Source: Diphasiastrum complanatum (Eukaryota > Streptophyta > Lycopodiopsida > Lycopodiales > Lycopodiaceae). From it: a stretch of 64,000 nt of DNA. Under the pieces are notes generated by a model, which made no database searches, was not told where the DNA came from, and saw only the letters and a program-made list of their open reading frames with translations. Positions 37,401 through 44,157 of the stretch are shown here, in pieces (the first letter of the stretch is position 1; each line of letters opens with the position of its first letter). The stretch lies in the NCBI GenBank assembly GCA_029204225.1, contig MU832036.1:1-64000 (forward strand), read 5' to 3'. The translations under genes and the position numbers were made by a program.

Positions 37401-38467
37401 GAATGCCGTGCAATATGGTTCTACAAGAACTGAGAACTAAGACATGCAAAGATTCAAGACCTTCTATGTTTTGTTGTTTGATATCTTCCTCGTTTGCTTA
37501 TGCTATCAATGTTTGTAGCTTATCCGTAGCAGTTGTGAAGGTAACAATTTTACCCATGGCATGTCGTGGTTGGTCAGGAGGAGTCTGATACGTGCCATAG
37601 CAGGGCCTCACAAAAATGTTTAATCTGAATCGTCCATCTGCAACTGCTATGTCAAGTATCTTTCATCTAATGTTTGGCAGGTTTAGCTATTCCCACGAGT
37701 CGCGACTCAGCTTGCTACCACAGGTAGCCAGCTTCCTTATGAAGGATGCCTAGCAGATTGCTCCCAAGCTATCATGTAATATTAACAAACGAGCAGTTAA
37801 TAACTCTGGGAAAGGCGGATGAAAATAAACTCTGATTGTCTTTCTTCCTCTATCTACCTCGGAAACAGGGTTTCCACATCAAACAATCTTGCAACTGCAT
37901 CCAGACTCCTAATATCTTGGGGACTACCTTTCACAGTTATCTCAGCAAGATACACCATAAAACCTCCGTCATTTATTCTTATTTTTCTGATATTAAAGCA
38001 TGTGTATCCTTGCATACTCTAGGTCGATGCTCTTCCAACCTGGCATCAATCTGAATTAACAACAATATGAAATATCTAAAGATTGCTGAATCTGGCTTTG
38101 GCAGAAAACAGTTTCGATAGTATCTGACGAAGTATAGACAAATAGTTTTCTTGTTCAATCAAACCTTCATAATGCGATGACTAAGAACCAATGCGTACCT
38201 GGTTGTCAACAGAGCAAGTGCATGGAGAGGGTACACGAGATGAGAGACCATGGCATAATTGAGATATGCCAGAATGTCACTGGACCCGTCCAAAGATAAG
38301 CTCTCCGAAACAAGCACATCAGCTAGCTCAATGCTAGGAATCTTTCCCTCATCTAGCTCTTGCAGGCATGTGCAAACATCAATTGCCCAAACCAGAGGCG
38401 ATTTGTTAAGGCGCAGCGCTGCCTGCGTTATGTCCCTTATTGCTTGCCGACTCTTCTGACACTGCAT
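1433..38467 (-). CDS. MED33: Mediator of RNA polymerase II transcription subunit 33 (REF4/RFR1 family), 12 exons
   Basis: This is a plant Mediator tail subunit; the Arabidopsis members REF4 and RFR1 restrain phenylpropanoid genes in the nucleus. Exons, 5' to 3': 38467-38199, 37986-37858, 25658-25284, 23930-23617, 22133-22042, 21842-21491, 20270-20063, 19812-19698, 19236-19078, 18855-18159, 3109-2903, 2571-1433. Every intron is GT-AG, phases agree at all 11 junctions, and the sum is 4056 nt (1351 aa plus stop), close to the family's roughly 1300 aa. Landmarks recalled from the family: [10 protein letters not shown] in exon 1, [13 protein letters not shown] across exons 3-4, [15 protein letters not shown] in exon 4, [14 protein letters not shown] in exon 5, [10 protein letters not shown] in exon 6, [10 protein letters not shown] in exon 7, [12 protein letters not shown] in exon 8, [13 protein letters not shown] in exon 11, and [16 protein letters not shown] and [10 protein letters not shown] in exon 12. 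The start is the ATG at 38467; an in-frame TGA lies 18 nt upstream of it. Introns 2 (12.2 kb) and 10 (15.0 kb) are full of transposons, but I see no damage to coding sequence. Confidence 0.95.
3258..3676 (-). repeat. copia 3' LTR, minus orientation
   Basis: Read on the minus strand, this 419-bp block starts TGTTAGAA right after a purine tract (AACGGGGAG) and ends TTCTAATA, giving near-inverted termini. The last roughly 75 nt match 12670-12743, where they run straight into a tRNA-Met primer site. That supports the LTR boundary, and the usual terminal CA has become TA. Confidence 0.75.
3677..5072 (-). pseudogene. Ty1/copia RNase H remnant, interrupted
   Basis: Minus-strand reading gives the copia polyprotein end: the last reverse transcriptase segment (VVSMVSQFM), then RNase H with the [11 protein letters not shown] block, then [14 protein letters not shown] and [10 protein letters not shown], followed by a purine tract and LTR. 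Several frameshifts and stops are present. The RNase H is split by a separate 800-bp insertion at 3946-4745 with a target duplication. Upstream sequence is lost at the left edge of the hAT element, so gag, protease, integrase and most of the reverse transcriptase are missing. Confidence 0.85.
3946..4745. mobile_element. Non-autonomous hAT-like insertion with CCGGAACG-rich ends
   Basis: This 800-bp block interrupts the copia RNase H frame. It is flanked by GCCCGTACC (3937-3945) and GCCTGTACC (4746-4754), which match at 8 of 9 bases. Removing the block and one flank copy restores the RNase H reading between the VHDFYMVQ and PIVLQCDNQ segments. Both ends carry clusters of GTTCCGGAAC-like inverted motifs; the middle is AT-rich and non-coding. 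An 8- or 9-bp target duplication suggests hAT or Mutator. The termini do not form a clean inverted repeat, so the class is inferred. Confidence 0.7.
5284..5465. repeat. 85-86 bp tandem repeat inside the hAT element
   Basis: The block beginning GCACATGGGCA at 5284 recurs at 5370, and its start recurs again at 5455. The two full units match closely, including a shared CAATGGGAGACC segment. Confidence 0.8.
5643..6056 (+). CDS. Uncharacterised 137-aa charged ORF inside the hAT element
   Basis: I do not recognise this frame. It runs opposite to the transposase, near the element's 3' end. The product is rich in Arg, Glu and Gln, with a predicted helical charged stretch (about residues 30-60), a short Pro-rich segment (about 68-78), an Arg-rich segment with repeated [13 protein letters not shown]-like units and an acidic end. 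It could be an accessory element protein or chance, since GC-rich DNA yields long frames on both strands here. No splice signals or promoter were identified. Confidence 0.3.
   Translation: MRGCSRTRVLSEEGRSRWQSAYHRRPRAKPGKLEEDIRRHNERHRKQEADIREMLRQTRQRNPELEPPAPAVDPVPAVELDLDEQIGMNFTRRQLIMVRERSARRRANQEAARANREAEQERQNNAPDEGEESMEDQ
6573..10762 (-). pseudogene. hAT transposase (BED finger, DUF659, hAT dimerisation), frameshifted core with long C-terminal exon
   Basis: From the Met at 10762: a BED-type finger (CRYC near residues 33-36, then KGHLLG); a variable Pro-rich linker; a DUF659 core with [52 protein letters not shown]; and a hAT C-terminal block with CERNWS and HTRRRNRL (8292-8480). The core is broken by frameshifts at a G8 run near 9517, a C5 run near 9349, near 8930 and near 8650, plus stops near 9096 and 8551. 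Two introns look intact: about 8550-8470, and 8289-8208 (CAG|GTGATA to TTGCAG|ACG). The second joins the dimerisation domain to a 544-codon exon (8207-6573) with coiled-coil, acidic and very Pro-rich parts and an AT-hook (RKRPGRPKG) near its residue 440. That tail has no stop. Confidence 0.85.
11059..12660. other. Intron 10 sequence without a recognised element
   Basis: AT-rich sequence directly right of the hAT element. It does not continue the copia element seen left of the hAT, so the copia was probably truncated before or during the hAT insertion. No coding frame of note was found on either strand. Confidence 0.5.
12670..12755 (+). repeat. copia LTR end plus primer-binding site
   Basis: Sequence from about 12670 to 12743 (GTGAGTACTAATAAGAT to TTCTAATA) matches the end of the LTR at 3258-3676 in opposite orientation. 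It is followed directly by TGGCATCAGAGC (12744-12755), one base off the initiator-Met tRNA primer site. The rest of this LTR and the coding region are not recognisable. Confidence 0.75.
13384..14092. repeat. Dispersed direct repeat pair of about 128 bp
   Basis: About 128 bp starting AACAAGGGAGAGGCTGC occurs at 13384-13512 and again at 13965-14092 with only a few differences. Ordinary intron sequence lies between them. The pair could be a recent local duplication or short terminal repeats of a small element; no primer site or coding sequence lies between. Confidence 0.75.
14647..14696. repeat. 25-bp tandem duplication
   Basis: The unit GATCCAATGAGGGCAATGTA (first 20 of 25 bases) occurs twice head to tail with almost no change. 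Confidence 0.75.
15363..16490 (-). pseudogene. Truncated Ty3/gypsy leader and gag start
   Basis: The minus-strand frame starting at 15608 ([14 protein letters not shown]) matches the gag start of the gypsy element at 62525 for about 55 residues, through [12 protein letters not shown]. It then diverges abruptly to a short tail ending at 15363. The leader (15609-16490) is homologous to 61640-62524 and has the same roughly 91-bp repeat spacing. The capsid, nucleocapsid and pol are absent, so this copy cannot encode a working element. Confidence 0.85.
16491..16808 (-). repeat. gypsy 5' LTR with primer-binding site
   Basis: On the minus strand the LTR (16808-16504, about 305 bp) begins TACCACAGTC and ends ATTACA. 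It is followed by TGGTATCAGAGC (16502-16491), the initiator-Met tRNA primer site. It aligns with the LTR at 61321-61626, and homology stops at the same left border in both copies, which defines the LTR start. TA instead of TG at the start suggests a decayed terminus. Confidence 0.8.
16809..17035 (+). pseudogene. Possible gag coiled-coil fragment
   Basis: A plus-strand frame to the stop at 17033 reads as a heptad-rich, Leu/Ala/Glu-containing peptide ([14 protein letters not shown] and AEVATLQ) like the N-terminal coiled coils of some plant gypsy gag proteins. The gypsy LTR at 16504-16808 abuts it and may have inserted into it. The identification rests on composition only. Confidence 0.3.
20427..20892. 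repeat. Imperfect duplication in MED33 intron 6
   Basis: A segment starting AGAACTATAAAACTAAAAT at 20427 recurs at 20720 with substitutions and small deletions, sharing CAAAGAGGTCCATGGGAG and GGGAAACACTGTTTGTTG. The offset is about 293 bp. It has no coding potential. Confidence 0.7.
28760..28989 (+). pseudogene. Older copia element, reverse transcriptase end (5' part)
   Basis: Plus-strand reading gives the reverse transcriptase C-terminus ([17 protein letters not shown], then the [17 protein letters not shown] region) with frameshifts. Its continuation lies at 34964, on the other side of the younger copia insertion. Everything upstream of this point, including gag and integrase, is missing. 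Confidence 0.85.
28990..29639 (-). repeat. 3' LTR of the young copia element
   Basis: 650 bp, about 99% identical to 34310-34958. Contains the near-palindrome TTTCACACGTGTGG, a G-box-like core also present in the LTR family at 39479. Confidence 0.95.
29640..30223 (-). pseudogene. RNase H of the young copia element
   Basis: Minus-strand reading resumes copia sequence at [13 protein letters not shown] and runs through [10 protein letters not shown], the [10 protein letters not shown] block and CDNQSA. After one in-frame stop (TAA near 29866) it continues as [16 protein letters not shown] and the ADIFTKA-like end ([13 protein letters not shown]). It is out of frame with the long ORF upstream, so it is expressed, if at all, only by frameshifting or not at all. 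Confidence 0.85.
30207..33710 (-). CDS. copia gag-protease-integrase fused to unrelated sequence in place of reverse transcriptase
   Basis: A single 1167-codon frame. Residues 1-230 are a copia gag (UBN2-like), 242-256 a zinc knuckle ([14 protein letters not shown]), about 305-308 the protease DSGA site. About 430-700 is integrase, with HKRMGHL and the acidic residues in [14 protein letters not shown] and GVAERKN. After integrase, the usual IFVGY-to-RDVIFDE linker is shortened by an in-frame deletion. At about residue 807, after [10 protein letters not shown], where the reverse transcriptase should begin, the frame continues for about 354 codons of sequence with no copia match: no catalytic YVDD and no other reverse transcriptase motif. 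Copia sequence resumes at 30223 in another frame. Such an element would need reverse transcriptase from a relative. Confidence 0.9.
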   Translation of the reverse strand: MATSIGVMLEANDRLTSSNYSLWKVRMESLLEMNDVLDIVVGLEERQATQQDQLRYDKRAKKALHMIKMNVTNELLKEVGKCTSSLEAWNSLKKLYESKSTSRVLTLRRQIFSCLQKNEESPSTFVLRMKALNDELACIDESIKEGELIQVILNGLLDAHANIVQSIAIQKTLPSLMDLQEILINEEYRLQARGGSTSTPQEDAMFTKGKFKGKTKSKWSKGQDQVDASSSGKKKDRSKLKCFYCGIKGHFTSECYKKKRDQGDKQGNLTLDEDGLDVQDANDDAFVISSCMLANDGDLDPWWIDSGASSHMTFHKEYFTSLLAYGDDKRVIYTANDGECAIKGIGTIPISLSTNRNVHLEDVLFIPSITKNLLSVSQMLSKGLKVEFDGDACLIKRKNVLIGKGKRQGKLFKLDACVIANQVGCVAREQISIQEVWHKRMGHLNFKSLEVMARKKVVIGLPSSLSNDKYVCESCALSKSHRLPYTRSISRSTKPFQLVHLDIHGCTTISNSGAKMYVTFIDDFSRFCWIYLLKSKDEVYDVFVKFKNARENQFSTKIKCLRGDNGGEYISNKFKAFCDEHGIKREYTTSRTPQQNGVAERKNRTLCESAKAMRLSAILDKPFWDQALLCANFLCNRWPSAILDGRTPFEMLFKRRPSVNFLRTFGCTCYVNITLDDRTKEDPSSRRGIFVGRDVIFDEGNIPKVSSSMIDGKVDGSNILDVDEKDPTLDGGDDGPSSSQKPRRTSRERQVPSRLTYDQKGKQVISGNYVAFLTSLDEPTSVDQARKEEEWIQAMDLEYQSLMKSGTSFGRSSCVHGAMQVDGCCLAIKSSNGSGKQSLFNDFDDQVEDQEVDLEVLQLVKREGGNLELVKSIKGEVIGKSVMDLFLQHIEDSSKVKGAARKCCSSLLYLFYLMFEQFHVDVCKLSRYGKTSYIGEHCFDVGFVLAFLTDFADGNEAIGGSLCHSSMAKFSSVELLGANTWRLSIFGEFMVIFLCQVDLEDGLVQATWFMESCGAGFASFMYSPTHGFPRFDGFLWQDEDGGSFMEYHGGYKATKDKGGGDMQAKVDHSHLLFVCCIFPESSELEAWWNHFIYILFDSSCSSHIFTCKIDVRNSEASQVNTILYINYGCFYFEHYMIIERRSILRKKIILMMDQSFIGKNYARSIGS
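30224..31288 (-). other. Foreign open segment replacing the copia reverse transcriptase
   Basis: About 1.06 kb, open on the minus strand for about 354 codons. The peptide has an acidic Val/Glu-rich start ([16 protein letters not shown]), a Cys/Phe/aromatic-rich middle ([16 protein letters not shown]) and a less protein-like, Ile/Lys-rich end. I recognise no family. It could be a captured host transcript fragment or sequence from another element joined during template switching. Confidence 0.75.
34310..34958 (-). repeat. 5' LTR of the young copia element
   Basis: 649 bp. It is followed on the minus strand by the tRNA-Met primer site at 34309-34298. The ATTCA target duplication lies directly right of it. 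Confidence 0.95.
34964..35589 (+). pseudogene. Older copia element, RNase H (3' part)
   Basis: Continues the copia reading broken at 28989: [22 protein letters not shown], then [39 protein letters not shown] and [11 protein letters not shown]. Frameshifts occur in the last third. An AAGGAGGG purine tract precedes the LTR at 35590. Together with 28760-28989 it is a 5'-truncated plus-strand element. Confidence 0.9.
35590..36043 (+). repeat. 3' LTR of the older copia element
   Basis: 454 bp starting TGTTAG right after the purine tract and ending CTAACA, a perfect 6-bp inverted terminus. No matching 5' LTR is present in the window. Confidence 0.8.
36044..37857. other. Intron 2 remainder, no identified gene
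   Basis: Contains a plus-strand reading of about 75 codons near 36165-36437 with one stop, and a minus-strand reading of about 90 codons near 37325-37600 with one stop. Both look somewhat protein-like, but I match neither to a family or to MED33. Confidence 0.4.
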
Positions 38468-38930
38468 CTTGCCTGCGCAAATTCACAAACAATCCGCTCA
38501 GCTTGCAGAAGCTTTCGCTATATATCTGCAAACTGTACATTATGGATCGCATCGACGCTCGAGCTCGAAAAAGAGAAAAACAAAAACCAAAAAGAAAGGA
38601 GCCGAGATCGATCCGGAAGGCCGTACACCGTACGGTATTCTCTGTATTTTTCTTCCGTGTAGAGTACGGTATTCTCTTGCACTTTTGGAACATCTCCCTC
38701 CTCGTACAGTACTCACCCTCCGTTTCTGAAACAGATGTCGAGGCCCGATACTCGACACGTGGCACGATGGACACGTGGCGGACATCCCAGCGGTAGCTCA
38801 TGCGGGTGGGAGAGAGAAAAGGCCAGCGCCTTTGGCCTTTTTCCCATTTCAAAAATTCGTGCTGACGCGACAGTTGGGTGACGTGTCAGTGTCCCATTGG
38901 AGGGGAAGCTGTGAGGACACGTGGTGGCTG
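38468..38930 (-). promoter_or_regulatory. MED33 5' UTR and promoter with G-box cluster
   Basis: GACACGTGG occurs three times (38754-38763 and 38770-38779, both ending GGC, and 38916-38924), and GACGTGTC lies at 38880-38887, all about 290-460 bp upstream of the MED33 ATG. ACGTG cores bind bZIP and bHLH factors in light and abscisic acid responses, so regulation of that kind is inferred. A direct repeat TACGGTATTCTCT lies near 38630 and 38666. No clear TATA box was identified. Confidence 0.55.
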
Positions 38931-39478
38931 GCAATTGGGACAGGAATAGATAGTGCAAAAGGGGTATATTCATGTATATGATCTTGTGCTATTAAAAAAT
39001 GGTAAGGTGGGTAAAATACATGGAGGATGTGATGCCATGAAAAAGAAAAGGCCATAGAAAACATTAAGTCAAAAGTGGCAAGATATATTTTCATGATCTT
39101 ATGCCATAAAAAATGCAATAAATATCTTAAGAGATTGCATAGAACCAAGTCTATCTTATATGGTCATGGGTGGGAGGGAAAGAGGGACAAGGGACAGGCA
39201 CAGGCACGCATGCAAGCACTAATCATTGTCCTATAATTTTATCTAATTATAAATATTAGGCACTTTAGCTCATCATTCACTTGAAAGAATAGATTGTACA
39301 ATGATATGCCCACTAAGTCATCATGTCATGGAATCATGAATTGGCCTAACAACCTAGCCAATTTTTTTATGGCAAGAATCCTCGAGATCCTATGCTTAGC
39401 ATAACATATCTGCATGGAGTTAGATAGCAAGTCATTAAATAATTTACTTCCGCCTCCCTTTTTGTATGTATTGTACAT
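38931..39478. other. Intergenic sequence between the MED33 promoter and an LTR element
   Basis: AT-rich sequence with short frames only. I see no gene or transposon terminus except the LTR start at 39479. Confidence 0.4.
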
Positions 39479-40291
39479 TGTGAAAAATGCAAAAATAAGC
39501 TTGGTAGAGGCCAAAAATCTTGTATATAGATAAACGCACATGTGTGGAGCCTGTTTCCATGTGTGAAAATAGTGTACTTGTCATGTACCATAATCATATA
39601 GGTTGTACATATGATTTAATTCAAGTTCTAGTGGCTAAAAAGACCAAAAACTAGTTTTCTAGACATATGACACATGGCATCAGTCTATTGCTTGCATGAG
39701 CCACATCCTTTGGTTAGGTGTCACATCCCATGTGTAGAGGACAGCTCACATGTGTGGAATAAGCTGAAGTAGACGACTTCTAAAAGATTTTCAAGTAGAT
39801 TTCCATATAGAAGGAAAATGGACCAAAAGTGCTCAAAATAGAAGGTTCTATCCAAGTGTCAGTTTTGCATGATGAATCATCATATGACAAAGCACCTTCA
39901 CACATGTGGGATCAAAGGGATGATCAGTACCACGTTGTATATATAGAGCCACATTTGGCCAAAATCAGCGTGAGACACCAATCTTGGTTTTGGACGCAAT
40001 TTTGAGTGATTCTCTCCATTTGTCTACATTTGTTTTGATTGTTTTGAGGTTTTATCAATGTGTACTTGATTTTCAGGTTGGAGTCCGTACTCAGACAGTG
40101 TTTCACATGTGTGAAACCATAAAGTACACTTACCTTCAATTAATGATTGTTCTTGTTAGGATTTTGTGTCTAGAATTGATCTAGATTGATCTTAATCTAA
40201 AGTAGATTGATAGATCAAGTAATCTGACAACCAATCCCTCTTGAGGATCAGATTAGGATCCACTCTTGGTCCTTTTTGTACTTTTTGCACA
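39479..40291 (+). repeat. 5' LTR of the non-autonomous copia-type element
   Basis: 813 bp, about 97% identical to the right LTR. Contains TTTCACATGTGTGAAA at 40101-40116, one base off a perfect palindrome. Confidence 0.9.
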
Positions 40292-41915
40292 TGGTATCAG
40301 AGCCAAGTACAAGAGTTTTTGTTGAAATTAGGGTTAATCCAAATCAAAGCCAAAATTAGTAATTTTTTTTAAAACTAGTCAAATTTTGTGTAGCGAGTTG
40401 GATTTGATAGCTATCCTCAAAATTTTTGGTCCAGATCTTGTTGTGGGCTGTAGGAAACATTTTCACACGTGTGAGGCCGTACAGCTCCGATTTTGACTGA
40501 GAAATTTTAAAAATTTATAGAATTTGACTCACATATCCAATTTGAGTGATTTTTGGTGCAAAATCAAGCATTTTCTATAGAGAATTTAATCCTTTGATTA
40601 GTTCTTGGATTAGATCAGTCAAGAAATTAAATTTGAAGCTTGAATTAGGTGCATTAATTGATTATCTCTGATTTTTTGAGTGCATGTTGAAGTTGAGAGA
40701 GATTTTGCTAAAAATCATAGATTAAGGAGTGATATGCAAGGTGAGAGGTTGAGATCCATTGTACCATCACTCTAGATTTGTTCAAGAGTGATAGGATCAA
40801 GTTTAGAAGCATCAATTTGCTAGAAAACATCTTTGGATCTGTCCTCCAAGTGAAACCTTTGAGAGTTTCTAGTGCATATAGAGCATCTATGCAAATCTTT
40901 TGTAGAATTTGACATAGATTGGCTTAAATTGAGAGTTCTAGAAAAGAGATTGAGATCCAAGTCACATTGTTCAACCCTACTCAATTTGTTTGAGTGATTG
41001 TAAGGTCTGAAAAGAGTCATTAAGATGTCTATGACAAATGTGTAGAGAGAGATCCAATTTTCTAAGAGTTCCTTCCTTTGTAGAGAGCAAGATCTAGAAG
41101 CTCATTTTGAGTTGTTATTGGTGGAGAATTTGTCTTCTCCTAAGTGATCAAATCTTCTAAGTGGCATTAGTTCTTTGAAGCACAATATCTTAGTGAGAAA
41201 AAAATCACAACTTTTGATTTTGAAATTCATTCCAAGTCTTAAAAGGTAGAGTAATTGGTGGAATCCAATAGGAGTGATTGAATTCAATTTGTTGAGCAAA
41301 AATTGACATAAAATGTATGAAACTCAAATGAGTTCTATTCAACTTTCTTTGTGAGAGTGTGAGGGTCAATTTGTGATCACATTGGATGTCTAGAATGAGG
41401 AGTCCATATTTGAGTATTCATGCATGGTTAAGATCTTTGTGAATCTCTAGTTGTCTAAATTTTTTAAGCTTTGTGAAAAATTGATGGTATAGTTTGTTGT
41501 CGAATCAAATCAAATTCATTCTAAATCTCAAGAGTGAGATTATTTGGGTCAAGATTGAGTCCAAAAGAAGTGATTAAGTTTGATTTTCATGTGTTTGAAA
41601 CAAAACCCATCTTTTGTTCAAGAATCTCAAGTGTTGAGAGAACTAGTCAAGTGAAAAGAAAAATCTAGGTGTCAAATCTTTTCATATCCATTTCAGTTTT
41701 CAAAAGAAGAAGTCATTGGTATTTGATGAGTCCAATAGGAGATTGGATCTGATTTCTTTTGTGATTTGACTCAAAGATTGTGTGCTTTTGTCTTAGTGAT
41801 CAAAGCAAAGTTCAAGTGACTAGTCATTAGTGTGAAGATTGATTCTTAGGTTTGTGAGCTAGATCTTTTGTAGATCATTCTAGATTATTGAAGATGTTCA
41901 AATCTAGTTTATTAT

Positions 41916-42446
41916 ATGTCCTTGGAAAGTATTTTGCTTGTAACTTTGGACAAGTTCAAACTTATTGTTATTATCCAAGAGAAATCAATCAAGAATAAGG
42001 AGCAATCACAAAATGAAAATAGTTTCATTTATGCTCTCATGTCAACTTATGAAGAACCATTTTGCTTTGAAGAAATTTTTGTATCTCAAAGGTGGATTAA
42101 GACAATACTAGTTGAGTGTGATGCCTTAAAAGATAGCAAAATATGTTTTCCTTGTAAGCTTACATTAGTTATGAAGTCAAGGAAATGGAAATATCTTCAT
42201 AATGTAGGATCTTTTGGTTTCAATAAGATCATGAATGACGTGTTCATTCATAAAGATAAAAATTGTAAGTTTTCAATCTTAAAGGCAAGTTGTAAACTTC
42301 TTATGAGAATAAGTGAAGCATCCAAAGTGGACACTTATATCCATAAGCAAGTAGTTAGCCTTATTGAGATGGAAATGCCTTTTGATTTCAATATTGAAAA
42401 ATCATGCCAAGTTGTGATGGATTTTGGACTTATGTTTCTAGCATAA
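41916..42446 (+). pseudogene. Decayed copia reverse transcriptase start
   Basis: A 176-codon plus-strand frame. Its middle (STYEEPFCFEEIFVSQRWIKTILVECDAL) resembles the segment just before copia reverse transcriptase, where an acidic EEP..YEEA..W..A...E..AL pattern is usual. The next part (SRKWKYLHNVGSFG) is in the place of the KWVYK region. No catalytic residues follow, and the rest is unlike copia. The similarity is partial, so it is a relic at best. Confidence 0.45.
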
Positions 42447-42958
42447 GTAATCTTGATAATCATAGGAAGTGCATATTGAATGATCATACTTGTTGTGACC
42501 ATTATGAGACATGGAGGTCTCGGCTTTCCATCAAGAAGGAGCATCATGAAGAGGATCTTAAGGAGTCAACTCAAGGTTCAAGTGTGCCAAGGATTGAGGA
42601 GGAGAGACCTTCTCAAGTTGTGATTTCAAAAAGAAACTCAAGAAACATGGTTGAACCCATGTGGCTCACATTTCAAGGGAAAGAGAAGCATATCTCATGT
42701 GATGGAGCAAGCCTCAAGGTCAAGCATCTACATGAAAATTGGAAGGAATCAATTTTGGAGGTGCTAAGATGGTGCAAAGCTCTCAATTTCATCAAAGATG
42801 TCAACATCAAAGAAGCACTATCATGGATATGGTGATTTCAGATCAACATCAAGCTCATTGATTGATCTTCACAATTTTTGAACCAGCAAAGACCAATTTA
42901 GCCCATGGAATCAAGTTCAAGATCATTATGTTTTCCATCAAGCTAGATTTTTGAGGAG

Positions 42959-43735
42959 TGTGAAAAATGCAAAAATATGCTTGGTAGAGGCCAAAAATCT
43001 TGTATATAGATAAACACACATGTGTGGAGCCTGTTCCCACGTGTGAAAATAGTGTACTTGTCATGTACCATAATCATATAGGTTGTACATATGATTTAAT
43101 TCAAGTTCTAGTGGCTAAAAAGGCCAAAAACTAGTTTTCTAGACATATGACACATGGCATCAGTCTATTGCTTGCATGAGCCACATCCTTTGCTTAGGTG
43201 TCACATCCCATGTGTAGAGGACAGCTCACATGTGTGGAATAAGCTGAAGTAGACGACTTCTAGAAGATTTTCAAGTAAATCTCCATATAGAAGGAAAATG
43301 GACCAAAAGTGCTCAAAATAGAAGGTTTTGTCCAAGTGTCAGTTTTGCATGATGAATCATCATATGACAAAGCACCTTCACACATGTGGGATCAAAGGGA
43401 TGATCAGTACCACATTGTATATATAGAGCCACATTTGGCCATAATCAGCGTGAGACACCAATCTTGGTTTTGGACGCAATTTTGAGTGATTCTCTCCATT
43501 TGTCTACATTTGTTTTGATTGTTTTGAGGTTTTATCAATGTGTACTTGATTTTCAGGTTGAAGTCCATACTCAAACAGTGTTTCACACGTGTGAAACCAT
43601 AAAGTACGCTTAACTTCAATTAATGATTGTTCTTGTTAGGATTTTGTGTCTAGAATTGATCTAGATTGATCTTAATCTAAAGTAGATTGATAGATCAGGT
43701 AATCTGACAACCAATCCCTCTTGAGGATCAGATTA
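42959..43735 (+). repeat. 3' LTR, truncated, of the non-autonomous element
   Basis: Matches 39479-40255 and stops at GATTAG. Contains the perfect palindrome TTTCACACGTGTGAAA at 43581-43596. Confidence 0.9.
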
Positions 43736-44157
43736 GCCATGAAAAACAACTATTTATAATCACAAGGCCCTAAAGTGCATCTAGTAGAAGTTAAGCAAGA
43801 GTCAAGAATAACTGATTTCATGTCATTTGCGAACGTGTTGATTTTTCATGATACTTAAATGCCAGATTATAGCTATTTTGTATATATGCCAACATATCAT
43901 AATATCAATAGATGAAGTCCTCATACACGTGTTGGGGGAAGGAATGGAAGGTTAAGTCCTGATAATTCATTACAACGAAATGTCACATCAATAGGCTCTG
44001 TAGAATGAGCCTTTCCCCTCGGTGCATGAACTATGCCTATTATATTCAAATCAGAATGTCGAACCAAAATGGATTCACCTGATTCTACTTGATTCTAACT
44101 TTGAAATCATCAAAATCGATACAATTGATTACGTAGACAAACACAAATTCATTAGAG
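43736..44157. other. Short intergenic gap
   Basis: Unassigned AT-rich sequence between two LTR elements; nothing recognised. Confidence 0.4.

Larger units (their letters stand above)
25659..37857 (-). other. MED33 intron 2, 12.2 kb, nested copia insertions
   Basis: The donor follows exon 2 (CCGAG|GTAGAT) and the acceptor precedes exon 3 (TTTGCAG|GCTGC). Exons 2 and 3 join in phase and preserve the MED33 match. About 7.3 kb of the intron is copia sequence (28760-36043). The parts 25659-28759 and 36044-37857 show only short frames and a 24-bp CT run at 27632-27655. Confidence 0.85.
39479..43735 (+). mobile_element. Non-autonomous copia-type LTR element
   Basis: The LTRs are 39479-40291 (813 bp, TGTGAAAAA to TTTTTGCACA) and 42959-43735. 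The right copy lacks about the last 56 bp, where it meets unrelated sequence. A primer site TGGTATCAGAGCC lies at 40292-40304 and a purine tract (TTTTTGAGGAG) before the right LTR. The LTRs differ at about 20 of 777 positions. The 2.65-kb interior has a long non-coding leader and one decayed stretch resembling the start of copia reverse transcriptase (about 42030-42240). There is no gag zinc knuckle, protease or integrase, so it depends on other elements. Confidence 0.85.
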
